Below are positions 17,030 to 23,917 of a DNA stretch of 64,000 bases, one piece after another. Under the pieces are notes generated by a model, which saw only the letters and a list, made by a program, of their open reading frames with translations, did not search any database and was not told the DNA's origin. The stretch's first letter is position 1; every line of letters begins with the position of its first letter. A program made the translations under genes and the position numbers. Source of the stretch: MPNO01 sp965200535 (lineage in GTDB: Bacteria > Pseudomonadota > Alphaproteobacteria > MPNO01); assembly GCA_965200535.1 (NCBI GenBank), contig CBDAUF010000001.1, positions 1,302,001 through 1,366,000 on the forward strand, written 5' to 3'.

Positions 17030-17410
17030 TCACGCAGCCTGTCTTGGCTCCGGCGTCAACGAGACATCGAGACGGATCTGATCGTACACCACCCGCGGCA
17101 CCCGCGTGCCGCCCGTTCCCTCCTGCATCTCCACCAGCCCGTACTGTGACATCGTCTTGAGCGTCCGCGACAGGTTCGACTTGCTGCGTCCGGCCAGTTC
17201 CGCGAGATGCGTGAGCGAGTTCGGCTTCTCGCGGGCAATCGTTCCCAGCAGCTCCCGGTTGCGCTGCGAGAGCACCCTGGCGAAGCTTTCGATCGATGTG
17301 AACCAGACCGTCGGCCCGCCCCTGTCGGCCCTCTGTTCACCGCGGGCGATGGCCATGGTGCGCGCCTTCATCCGGTCGTAGTCGGCAATGCCGATCTTCA
17401 ACGTCTTCAT
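17030..17410 (-). CDS. winged-HTH protein, TumA-like antitoxin
   Basis: 126 residues with a MarR-like HTH. The recognition block is NSLTHLAELAGRSKSNLSRT, then LKTMSQYGLVEM and a wing. Proteins of this type (HVO_A0114-like) sit downstream of TumE/DUF6516 toxins and act as antitoxin/repressor. The gene overlaps the upstream partner by 4 nt (17407-17410), implying coupling. No other role is suggested by context. Confidence 0.7.
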   Translation of the reverse strand: MKTLKIGIADYDRMKARTMAIARGEQRADRGGPTVWFTSIESFARVLSQRNRELLGTIAREKPNSLTHLAELAGRSKSNLSRTLKTMSQYGLVEMQEGTGGTRVPRVVYDQIRLDVSLTPEPRQAA

Positions 17411-17784
17411 GGCAGTGACCCCCTTTCCCTCAGGACGCCGTCCACTTCCTTCCAGAAATCTTCGAGCAACGTGGCAGCATCCCGGTAATCGTAAGCCCTG
17501 ATCGTCCGCAGCCGATGCCGATGGTCGTTCTCTTCGCGGCGCCGCCTTCCCGGGCCTCGTCCCTCGGTCACCGGGTGAGCATTGTCGAATCCGACCGGTC
17601 CGGAACCGTCCGGGGCATGCAGCGTCAGCGAATAGCTCAACCCGTGCGGCTGCTCCGGCGTGACTTCGGTTCGTACCGCGACGAACTTCACCCAGTGTCC
17701 CGCCTCATCCACGAACAGGGTCTGGCCGTGAAGGTCGAGCAGGGTGTCGAGCCCTGGGCCGCGAGCACGCCTCGTCATCGGCAC
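17407..17784 (-). CDS. TumE-like (DUF6516) toxin
   Basis: 125 residues with the pattern of DUF6516/TumE proteins: SYSLTLHAPDGSGPVGFDNA, then a basic loop and ENDHRHRLRTIRAYDYRDAA, ending LEDFWKEVD. The conserved His-Arg cluster (DHRHR) is a likely active site. The family is annotated as the toxin half of a toxin-antitoxin pair; the molecular target is not known to me. The HTH antitoxin gene follows and overlaps. Confidence 0.65.
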   Translation of the reverse strand: MPMTRRARGPGLDTLLDLHGQTLFVDEAGHWVKFVAVRTEVTPEQPHGLSYSLTLHAPDGSGPVGFDNAHPVTEGRGPGRRRREENDHRHRLRTIRAYDYRDAATLLEDFWKEVDGVLRERGSLP

Positions 17785-18072
17785 AAGTTATCAGTAAGGC
17801 ATAACCGAGGGTAGCCCGTCACCAGGGTGTCCCGCTGACAGTCCGCGTCCGCTCGGCGGCCGCAAACCGAGGTCGCAATCAATGGTTTTCAGCGCGCGGG
17901 CCGGAACCCGAGTGTGCCGCCCTGTCGCGCTTCCGGGATCCGGACCGAATTCCCCGCACGCGATGAATGGGGCGGCACTACGCCGAACAGCTCGGCGTGC
18001 CGATGCGAGCCGCGCCGCCGATTTCAGCCTGTGTGCTAAGCGGAAGGCAATGGCGAAAGAAATGTTTCGCCC
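17785..18072. other. intergenic gap upstream of HD gene
   Basis: About 290 nt between divergent genes. Short frames exist but none has a ribosome site or recognisable composition. Apart from the promoter at its right edge, nothing functional is seen. Confidence 0.4.
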
Positions 18073-18101
18073 TTGACCAAATCCGCCTCAGTCGGTTAGA
18101 C
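18073..18101 (+). promoter_or_regulatory. promoter giving a near-leaderless HD mRNA
   Basis: TTGACC (18073-18078) and TTAGAC (18096-18101) are 17 nt apart. Transcription would begin near 18107-18109, immediately before the ATG at 18110, and no Shine-Dalgarno sequence precedes that ATG. A leaderless transcript is therefore likely. Confidence 0.45.
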
Positions 18102-18109
18102 AGGCTGAA

Positions 18110-19465
18110 ATGTCTGAGAACAATACAGGAACACAACGCATCCGCGATCCGGTTCACGGGTTGATCGTGTTCGGCGGAAGCGGGGACTGCCACCGGGATC
18201 GGACGGATCTGATCGCGTGGGACCTGCTGAACACCGGCGAGTTTCAGAGATTACGCCGCATCCGTCAGCTGGGGTTCTCCGATCTGGTTTTTCCAGGCGC
18301 GACGCACAGCCGTTTCGCTCACAGCGTCGGCGTCTATCACATGGCGCGCCGGCTGGCCGACGTCATCGCGCGGCGGAAACCGGGAGGCCGCGATTTGAAT
18401 CGCGAACGGGTGGCGCTTCTGGCTGCTCTCCTCCACGATATCGGACACGGACCATTCAGCCATGCATTCGAAACGGCCGCCGGCGACGCCGGACCCAGCC
18501 GCAGGCACGAGGAATGGAGTGCGGAGATCGTGCGGGGAGATACCGCCGTCCACAGCGTCCTCCGGTCGGTGGATGACAATTTGCCAGAACAGATAGGCGC
18601 GTTGCTGACGGACGATGAACCGAAGGACATCTATGGCGCCATCGTCTCCAGCCAATTCGATGCCGACCGGCTCGATTATATCCTGCGCGATCGGCTGATG
18701 ACCGGGGTCGAATTCGGGCACATCGATCTCGACTGGCTGCTCGACTGTCTGAGGGTTGGCAAGGTCACCGTCGGCAGGGACGATCCGATTGAGGCGCCGT
18801 GCCTCTACCTTGGCCCGAAGGGCTTGCAGGTGGCCGAGGAGTATCTGGAAGCGCGCTCCCGTCTCTACCGCATGGTCTACATGCACAAGACGACCAGGGC
18901 GGCTGAAAAGATGTTGCAGGCGCTATTGATCGATGTGGCGTCCAAAATGAGAAATCATGAACTGGCTCGACGCGAGCCGGTGTTGTGCTATCTGACATCC
19001 GAAGAGCCGACCCTTTCTTCCTATCTCGTTCTCGACGATTCGAAGGTATGGGCTGCCCTGTCGATTTATTCGGAACTTGACGATCCTCGTATAGCCGAAT
19101 TGGCAGAGCGGCTGCTGGATCGAAACCTCTACAAATGCGTCGATATCGGCGTCCGAGATGTGCCGGACGGCAATTTGTATGGCCGCTTCAAACAAAAACT
19201 CAAAGGCGCGGACTTGGATTGTCGGGATGAGATTCTTTTCGACGATGCGGCGGTTGCATCCTACAAGTGGTATAATTTCGACGATTCATCGGCCCTCAAC
19301 AAGGTTTTGGTTAAAACGCAGGAAGACATGGGGGAACCGAGGGACATCGTCAACGATTCCGACATTGTGAATACGCTGAAGTCCGAAAAGCGCATTCAGC
19401 GTGTTTATGTACCGGAGTCAGACAGAGTCGAACAGCTTCACGAAATTCTTCGGGAGGTCGAATGA
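18110..19465 (+). CDS. HD-superfamily phosphohydrolase (dNTPase-like, COG1078)
   Basis: 451 residues with the SAMHD1/YwfO-type core. It opens RIRDPVHGLIVF, then RLRRIRQLGFSDLVFPGATH, HSRFAHSVGVYHMARRL, the HD pair in LLAALLHDIGHGPFSHAFE and the downstream Asp in FDADRLDYILRDRL. Relatives hydrolyse dNTPs to nucleosides and triphosphate in a metal-dependent way. The start at 18110 matches the family's usual N-terminus. It is coupled to the next gene by an ATGA overlap. The pairing matches Bacillus ywfO-ywgA and suggests a nucleotide-depletion or regulatory module. Confidence 0.85.
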   Translation: MSENNTGTQRIRDPVHGLIVFGGSGDCHRDRTDLIAWDLLNTGEFQRLRRIRQLGFSDLVFPGATHSRFAHSVGVYHMARRLADVIARRKPGGRDLNRERVALLAALLHDIGHGPFSHAFETAAGDAGPSRRHEEWSAEIVRGDTAVHSVLRSVDDNLPEQIGALLTDDEPKDIYGAIVSSQFDADRLDYILRDRLMTGVEFGHIDLDWLLDCLRVGKVTVGRDDPIEAPCLYLGPKGLQVAEEYLEARSRLYRMVYMHKTTRAAEKMLQALLIDVASKMRNHELARREPVLCYLTSEEPTLSSYLVLDDSKVWAALSIYSELDDPRIAELAERLLDRNLYKCVDIGVRDVPDGNLYGRFKQKLKGADLDCRDEILFDDAAVASYKWYNFDDSSALNKVLVKTQEDMGEPRDIVNDSDIVNTLKSEKRIQRVYVPESDRVEQLHEILREVE

Positions 19466-20004
19466 TGAATGCGCAGGATATCGTCATTGGCATGGTTGCC
19501 CTGAATGACGGCGAACTGGTCGGTCGGACGCGGCTCCAGAAGCAGGCCTATCTCCTGGATCGCTGCGGCGCGGATTTCGGACTGCGGTTCACCTATCACC
19601 ATTATGGGCCGTATTGCTTCGAGCTCGCTGGCGCCGCGGAAGAGGCACGGGCGGAAAATCGCATCGTGATCGAGGACCGGCCCGGCAGTCATGGCGTGCC
19701 CTATGCGATCTTCAGGTCGGCGGAAAATGCAGAACGTCCGGGGCGTCTCGGCGCGCTTGAAGCCGATCGAGCAGACGCTTTGCTGAAGCGGATGAAGCGG
19801 GTTTCCGATACCGTCCTTGAGCTTGCCGCGACCATCGTTTTTCTGCGCGACCAGTGGCGCTATTTCAACAAGGACAAAATCAGTCCGGTCGAAGAGACGA
19901 AAAGGCGCAAGCCCCTAAAGGCGACGGATGAGCGCATTGCCAAGGCTCTCGACCTGCTGCACAACCTCGGCCTGTGGGAAAGGGCTGGGCCGGCCGCGGG
20001 ATGA
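19462..20004 (+). CDS. YwgA/Panacea (SocA-like) domain protein
   Basis: 180 residues containing LVGRTRLQKQAYLLDRCGAD followed by FTYHHYGPYCFELAG, the typical LxKLxYLxD...YGPxxxxL pattern of YwgA/Panacea (DUF4065-related) proteins. The C-terminal half is helical and charged. Panacea domains are common antitoxin or adaptor domains. Here the gene overlaps the HD phosphohydrolase gene by 4 nt, so it probably controls that enzyme. A second ATG at 19465 is possible. Confidence 0.75.
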   Translation: MMNAQDIVIGMVALNDGELVGRTRLQKQAYLLDRCGADFGLRFTYHHYGPYCFELAGAAEEARAENRIVIEDRPGSHGVPYAIFRSAENAERPGRLGALEADRADALLKRMKRVSDTVLELAATIVFLRDQWRYFNKDKISPVEETKRRKPLKATDERIAKALDLLHNLGLWERAGPAAG

Positions 20005-20046
20005 GCGCCGGTTTTCCCCTTCGGTTCCGTAAAATTCGCCGGCCCG

Positions 20047-20227
20047 ATCGAGGCGTTCCGGGACCGGGGCACGCGTCCAATGTTTGTGTGCCCATTCATG
20101 AATTCGTCCTTCATGAAGGGACGACTCTTCGATATCGCCCGAAGGGCTATTGGACAGGCGAATATCAACGCAAAGGAATTCGAGTCGTTGCCGTTGCCTG
20201 TTCCCCCACTCGACTTCCAAAATCGAT
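20047..20227 (+). pseudogene. HsdS (type I restriction specificity) C-terminal remnant
   Basis: The frame through 20080 reads FDIARRAIGQANINAKEFES and LPLPVPPLDFQNR. This is the conserved segment that closes a target-recognition domain in type I specificity subunits. It is cut exactly at the left end of the IS1595 element (20228), after the codon for Arg in QNR. Upstream residues (IEAFRDRGTRPMFVCPF) are less clearly related. There is no start codon with a ribosome site, and no hsdR or hsdM in the window. Confidence 0.6.
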
Positions 20228-20253
20228 GGGAATTATATACGAAAGTGCCGAAG
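20228..20253. repeat. left terminal inverted repeat, copy A
   Basis: 26 bp from GGGAATTATATACG to GTGCCGAAG. It pairs with 22440-22463, which has one fewer A near the tip. Confidence 0.85.
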
Positions 20254-20302
20254 GGTGAAAGGTGGGAGGGCCGATCCGGCGACCGACCCTCCCGGAATCG
20301 AG

Positions 20303-20455
20303 TTACTGAGCTCCGCCCTTGCGGGTGCGTCTGGCGTCCGGCGATCGAACCAATGCGCGACCAGGCGGGTCTACGGCCAGCCCGGCGTTGTCAGGGAAGC
20401 GATCCAGGAAGAAGCGCGCGTAAATCGGGCGACGAATGTAAGCGAAATGGGGCAT
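20303..20455 (-). CDS. opposite-strand 50-aa ORF inside IS1595 element (copy A)
   Basis: ATG at 20455 is preceded by GGAGG with 8-nt spacing and encodes MPHFAYIRRPIYARFFLDRF followed by a Pro/Arg-rich tail (50 aa). The well-placed ribosome site and amphipathic N-terminus argue for translation. Copy B carries the same ORF at 36681-36833. No family recognised; it may be part of the element's passenger set or a leftover gene end. Confidence 0.4.
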   Translation of the reverse strand: MPHFAYIRRPIYARFFLDRFPDNAGLAVDPPGRALVRSPDARRTRKGGAQ

Positions 20456-20483
20456 GTTTGCGCCTCCATCTTGGAAGGCACAC

Positions 20484-20511
20484 TTGACCCGTTCGCCGAA
20501 ACTGCTATAGT
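20484..20511 (+). promoter_or_regulatory. strong promoter inside IS1595 element
   Basis: TTGACC (20484-20489), 16-nt spacer, TATAGT (20506-20511). It would start transcription near 20518, just ahead of the nested-stem RNA candidate and over 200 nt before the transposase ATG. Confidence 0.5.
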
Positions 20512-20524
20512 TCCGCCGTCGTTG

Positions 20525-20596
20525 GTCGACTGCGATGTGCCTTCTGGGCTTCTTGTGAGGGGGGCGGACTGTCGGGTCCGCCCCTTTGCAGTCGAC
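20525..20596 (+). ncRNA. nested-stem RNA candidate in IS1595 element (copy A)
   Basis: Outer stem GTCGACTGC (20525-20533) pairs with GCAGTCGAC (20588-20596). Inside it, GGGGCGGAC (20561-20569) pairs with GTCCGCCCC (20576-20584), with a 6-nt loop followed by TTT. Both stems are perfect 9-mers. A promoter ends 14 nt upstream. The inner hairpin could terminate transcription, giving an RNA of about 70 nt, or the whole could be an attenuator limiting transposase expression. Identical in copy B (36540-36611). Confidence 0.45.
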
Positions 20597-20675
20597 TAAG
20601 ACCTATCCGATCCTGCCCCTATCGTCAATCGAGCCGTCTCGGCCAAGAAAAATCGATCCGAGCGCATTTTTCCCC

Positions 20676-20704
20676 TTGCAATCTTTGGCACTCTGTTATA
20701 TCTA
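20676..20704 (+). promoter_or_regulatory. possible transposase promoter
   Basis: TTGCAA (20676-20681), 17 nt, TATCTA (20699-20704). It lies 25 nt before the transposase ATG, which has an AGGGAGCAGG-like ribosome site region. Confidence 0.35.
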
Positions 20705-20728
20705 TAGAGGGTAGGCAGGGAGCAGGAC

Positions 20729-21703
20729 ATGGCACACAGCGCACCAGGCAAATCGGACCGCGAAGGCATCTCCCTGATGGAGATTTTCCGGATGTTCCCC
20801 GATGACGCGACCGCCGAAGCGTGGTTCGTGGAACGCCGTTGGCCGGACGGGATCGCTTGCCCGCATTGCGGATCGACGAACGTTCAGACCGGCGCGAAGC
20901 ATAAGACGATGCCGTTCCGTTGCCGCGAGAAGGAATGCGCGAAGCGGTTCAGCGCCAAGACCGGAACGGTCATGGAAGGTTCGAAGCTGGGCCTGCAAGT
21001 GTGGATGATCGCGACCTACCTGCTGACGACAAGCCTCAAGTCGGTTTCCAGCATGAAGCTGCACCGCGATCTGGACATCACGCAGAAGACGGCATGGTTC
21101 CTCGCGCACCGTCTCCGGGTTGCGCTAGAGGAAGAAGAAACGCCGTTCTCCGGCCCTGTCGAGGTCGACGAGACGGTTATCGGCGGCAAGCGCAAGAACA
21201 TGCACAAGGACAAGCGGGCGGCGCTCACGGGGCGCGGCAGCGTTGGCAAGACCATCGTGGCGGGAGCCAAGGACCGCGAGACCAACGCAGTCTCCGCCCG
21301 GACGATCCCGAACACGCAGACTGCCACGCTGCAAGGTTTCGTCCGCGAACACGCCGCGCCCGGAGCGACTGTCTATACCGACGATGCGCTCGGCTACAAA
21401 GGGATGCGGTACAATCACGAAAGCGTCAATCACAGCGCCGGGGAGTATGTCCGGGGCATGGCGCATACCCAAGGGATCGAAAGCTTCTGGTCGATGTTGA
21501 AGCGGGGCTATCAGGGAACCTTCCACAAGATCAGTCCGAAGCATCTTGACCGGTACGTCAACGAATTCGCCGGACGGCACAATGTCCGCGAACTGGACAC
21601 CATCGCGCAAATCGGTTCCGTCGCCGCCGGGATGGAAGGCAAGCGGCTGCGTTATACGGACCTGATCGCTGATAACGGACTGGAGAGCGGAGCGCGGGCC
21701 TAG
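20729..21703 (+). CDS. IS1595 family transposase (copy A)
   Basis: 324 residues. The N-terminal zinc-ribbon has CPHCGSTNVQ...CREKECAKRF (about residues 46-75), typical of ISXO2-type transposases. The DDE-type catalytic domain has VEVDETVIGGKRKNM (first Asp), TVYTDDALGYKGM (second Asp) and the HTQGIESFWSMLKRGYQGTF block with the catalytic Glu/Asn position. It cuts and joins the element's inverted-repeat ends. Its TAG (21701-21703) directly abuts the ATG of the HsdS gene. It is identical to the copy B protein, indicating recent transposition. Confidence 0.95.
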   Translation: MAHSAPGKSDREGISLMEIFRMFPDDATAEAWFVERRWPDGIACPHCGSTNVQTGAKHKTMPFRCREKECAKRFSAKTGTVMEGSKLGLQVWMIATYLLTTSLKSVSSMKLHRDLDITQKTAWFLAHRLRVALEEEETPFSGPVEVDETVIGGKRKNMHKDKRAALTGRGSVGKTIVAGAKDRETNAVSARTIPNTQTATLQGFVREHAAPGATVYTDDALGYKGMRYNHESVNHSAGEYVRGMAHTQGIESFWSMLKRGYQGTFHKISPKHLDRYVNEFAGRHNVRELDTIAQIGSVAAGMEGKRLRYTDLIADNGLESGARA

Positions 21704-22270
21704 ATGGGCTCCGTTGCCCGCTTGGGGGAGATAGCAACGATAGTAGGGGGAGGGACGCCGCGGCGATCTAATCCTGCGTATTTCACTGACGGAACAATTC
21801 CATGGGCAACACCGTCGGACATCACGGCGTTGGACGATCTGCAAATCTCAGAGACGAAAGAACGCATCACGGAAAATGCGCTTCGGGAAAGCAGCGCGCG
21901 CCTGTTGCCCGCCGGGGCCGTTCTACTGACCAGCCGGGCAACGATAGGTTTCACCGCGATCGCCGCACACCCGATGGCGACCAATCAAGGCTTTGCCAAC
22001 TTCATATGCGGAGATGGTGTTGTTCCCTCGTATCTGGCGCTATGGTTGCGAAGCCGACGACGCTTGCTAGGCGACATGGCTGGCGGAACCACGTTCAAGG
22101 AAATCACGAAATCAACGCTCAGGACCATCGAGATAAAGTTGCCAGACACTCAGCGTCAACGGGATGTCTCGACCATTCTTGAGAATATGATTGCTCTCAG
22201 GAAGGCGCACAAGAGGGCGATGAATGTTGCAGAAGAGCTTTTGGATGTCACGATGGAGAGGCTCCTATGA
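21704..22270 (+). CDS. HsdS half-subunit (single target-recognition domain) passenger gene, copy A
   Basis: 188 residues starting MGSVARLGEIATIVGGGTPR, then GTIPWATPSDITALDD, LPAGAVLLTSRATIGFTAIA and ATNQGFANFICGDG. This is a classic type I specificity target-recognition domain. The tail IEIKLPDTQRQRDVSTILEN...ALRKAHK is one conserved helix repeat. Full HsdS has two such halves; half-size HsdS can dimerise. The gene begins at the base after the transposase stop and overlaps the next gene (ATGA), so it is translationally coupled within the element. DNA recognition is likely; a role in transposition or in altering host restriction is inference. Confidence 0.88.
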   Translation: MGSVARLGEIATIVGGGTPRRSNPAYFTDGTIPWATPSDITALDDLQISETKERITENALRESSARLLPAGAVLLTSRATIGFTAIAAHPMATNQGFANFICGDGVVPSYLALWLRSRRRLLGDMAGGTTFKEITKSTLRTIEIKLPDTQRQRDVSTILENMIALRKAHKRAMNVAEELLDVTMERLL

Positions 22271-22434
22271 CCGCCAAGAAACCCAACCCGCCGACGGTGC
22301 AGGTCAAGCATTCGAAGTATCAGCCGAGCAAGAAGGAACTGGACGCCGATCTACGGGTCAACGCCAGCTTCGAACAGGCGGTCAAAGCCCTGGCCCGGCC
22401 CGTCAAGATCAAGTACACCGGCAAGGACAAGTAG
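22267..22434 (+). CDS. 55-aa basic passenger protein of IS1595 element, copy A
   Basis: Encodes MTAKKPNPPTVQVKHSKYQP followed by SKKELDADLRVNASFEQAVK and ending IKYTGKDK. It is a small Lys/Pro-rich protein with a predicted helical centre. As far as I recall, similar short proteins accompany ISXO2-type transposases. It overlaps the HsdS gene by 4 nt and stops 5 nt before the right inverted repeat. Function unknown. Confidence 0.75.
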   Translation: MTAKKPNPPTVQVKHSKYQPSKKELDADLRVNASFEQAVKALARPVKIKYTGKDK

Positions 22435-22439
22435 CCGGG

Positions 22440-22463
22440 CTTCGGCACTTTCGTATATAATCC
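22440..22463. repeat. right terminal inverted repeat, copy A
   Basis: 24 bp reading CTTCGGCACTTTCGTATATA to the tip ATCC; reverse complement of the left end except for one missing A. Confidence 0.85.
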
Positions 22464-22881
22464 CCGAAATTTCAGACTCTTCTTCCTGTCTTTAGCGCTT
22501 GTATTCGATAAATCGAAGAACACTACCACACTTCAACCCCTGAGACGGCATCTACAGAGACGTGACCATCATGCATTAGTGTGTGGTATCGACCGAGTCT
22601 ATGTCATTCATTGTGACACAATAGATCGTATTAGAAAGATCAGAAACAAGTTCATCGTCCATATGGATCGGGACGGGATGGATAAAGTATGGAAAGATGT
22701 CTCAATCACACCAGATCAAGTCAAGGAGCTGATAGATGACCTGTGTGATATATTAAATCGAATTCTTCAAGAATTCGACTATCCGAATCTTATTGCGGGA
22801 GGGAAACGAAATCGACAAGCTGTCCAGTTTCTGCTTGAATCCCTGCAGTCAAATGCCGCGAAAGGCGATCATGACGCTTAA
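22464..22881 (+). pseudogene. HEPN/AbiU2-like protein, 5'-truncated by IS1595 copy A
   Basis: The frame entering from the element's right end reads RNFRLFFLSLALVFDKSKNT, then RIRKIRNKFIVHMDRDGMDK and a helical C-terminus ending at the TAA 22879-22881. The R-x-x-x-N/H-like HEPN motif (RNKFIVH) and the preceding LALVFDKSK pattern resemble AbiU2-type HEPN proteins of abortive infection systems. The first part is missing and the sequence is visibly AT-richer than the chromosome. A small ORF overlaps its end. Confidence 0.55.
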
Positions 22882-22981
22882 GTGGGAACAAGTGCGACCA
22901 TTTTTTGATGAATATGGTTGCGTGGTCGTCGGCAGCCCGGAAATGAGGTGGTATGCAGAGGCGTGGAGTGCTCTAGCCTGA
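22871..22981 (+). CDS. possible 36-aa ORF
   Basis: ATG at 22871 overlaps the HEPN remnant and encodes MTLKWEQVRPFFDEYGCVVV...WYAEAWSALA. It looks like real protein sequence but no family or clear ribosome site is seen; it may be the start of a truncated gene cut by the following integrase remnant. Confidence 0.25.
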   Translation: MTLKWEQVRPFFDEYGCVVVGSPEMRWYAEAWSALA

Positions 22982-23149
22982 CTTATTCGAGAGCGGCTGT
23001 TTTTATCGGTTGATTTGGCGCGCGCAAGGGACGCCGTTCGGCGCCTTTGGGGCCTCGGGGCCACGGTTTCCGGTATCGGGGTTGGGGGTTGAACGGTCTC
23101 GGGCTTCCTGGGGCACATCGCCCCGGCGGTCAGGGCCCGGATGCCGCGA

Positions 23150-23745
23150 TCCGGTCGGCCTTCTCGATGACGCGTGCGGCGATCCTGAGCAGGCTCTGTC
23201 TGAGGGTGGCGAACACGGCCCAGGCGAGCGGCATCCTGGAGGGCGGCATCGTCGAGATGGGCGTGGATCGCCGAGGTGCAGCGCTGACGGTGTCCGAACA
23301 GTCGGCCGACCGTGGTCAAGCCGACGCCGCTCATGACGCCCTGCGAGGCCCAGGTGTGGCGGCAGTCGTGAATGCGGAGGCCGGGCAAGCCGGCTTCTTC
23401 GCGGATACCGATCCAAAAGACGTAGAGCCGGTGAGGTGTGAGGTCTTCGGGAAACACCCGTCTTGCTGCTTCGCTCCGGGGCAGTGCCGCGAGCAGTCGT
23501 GCCGCTTCCGGTCCGAGCCAGGCGGTGCGCGGCCCGGTCTTGGAGTCTTCGAGACAGGCGCTCGTGCCGTCTTCCGACAACTCGCCAATCTCGTCCCACC
23601 GCAGGTTGAGGATTTCCGAGAGCCGTGCGCTGGTCAGTGTCAGCAGACGGATTGCGGCAACCGGCCAAGTATGGGCCTCCCGGTGCCTTTCCAACACCGC
23701 CCCGAGGCGCTCCAGTTCGGCATGATCGAGAGAGCGGACAGCGCC
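23150..23745 (-). pseudogene. tyrosine recombinase (phage integrase) remnant with lost catalytic Tyr
   Basis: The minus strand encodes SLDHAELERLGAVLERHREA, LTSARLSEILNLRWDEIGEL (catalytic Arg I) and RIHDCRHTWASQGVMSGVGL (His-x-x-Arg). The closing block is GHRQRCTSAIHAHLDDAAL, where family members have RYAHL; the nucleophilic Tyr position is His here (codon at 23263-23265). The N-terminal arm and core-binding domains are absent, being replaced by a dispersed GC-rich repeat, and the frame is disturbed downstream. It is a dead integrase marking a former island. Confidence 0.65.
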
Positions 23746-23759
23746 GCACCGCACCCCAC

Positions 23760-23880
23760 CGCCCCTCCCCGCCTGCCGGCGCCTGCCTCTTGCGGTGCGC
23801 GCGGCGGACGGCGCCGGCCGTCCGGCACGCCTGGGGTTTGGAGGCTGCGGCCGAGGCCGTTGTCCTGTCGAACGCCCGGC
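23760..23880 (+). repeat. dispersed GC-rich repeat, copy 1
   Basis: Contains GCCTGCCTCTTGCGGTGCG and the later TGGGGTTTGGAGGC...GTCGAAC block shared with copy 3 at 27403-27535. It ends at the N-terminal break of the integrase remnant. Confidence 0.5.
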
Positions 23881-23917
23881 GAGGGCGCCGATGCGCGGCA
23901 TGGGGTGCGGCTGGATT

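Larger units (their letters stand above)
20228..22463 (+). mobile_element. IS1595-family (ISXO2-type) element with passenger genes, copy A
   Basis: The boundaries were set by comparing the two copies: they match up to 20228 and 22463 and diverge outside. Length is 2,236 bp. Ends are near-perfect inverted repeats of about 24-26 bp ending GGG/GGA. Contents in order: opposite-strand small ORF, promoter, nested-stem RNA candidate, transposase, HsdS half-subunit gene, 55-aa gene. No 8-bp target duplication is visible. Left flank is an hsdS remnant and right flank a 5'-truncated HEPN gene, so the flanks do not belong to one gene. Copy B (34673-36908) is inverted and identical wherever compared. Confidence 0.9.

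Noticed and set aside
20220..22472. 8-bp target duplication around IS1595 copy A
   Set aside because: Flanks AAATCGAT and CCGAAATT differ; crossed comparison with copy B flanks also fails.
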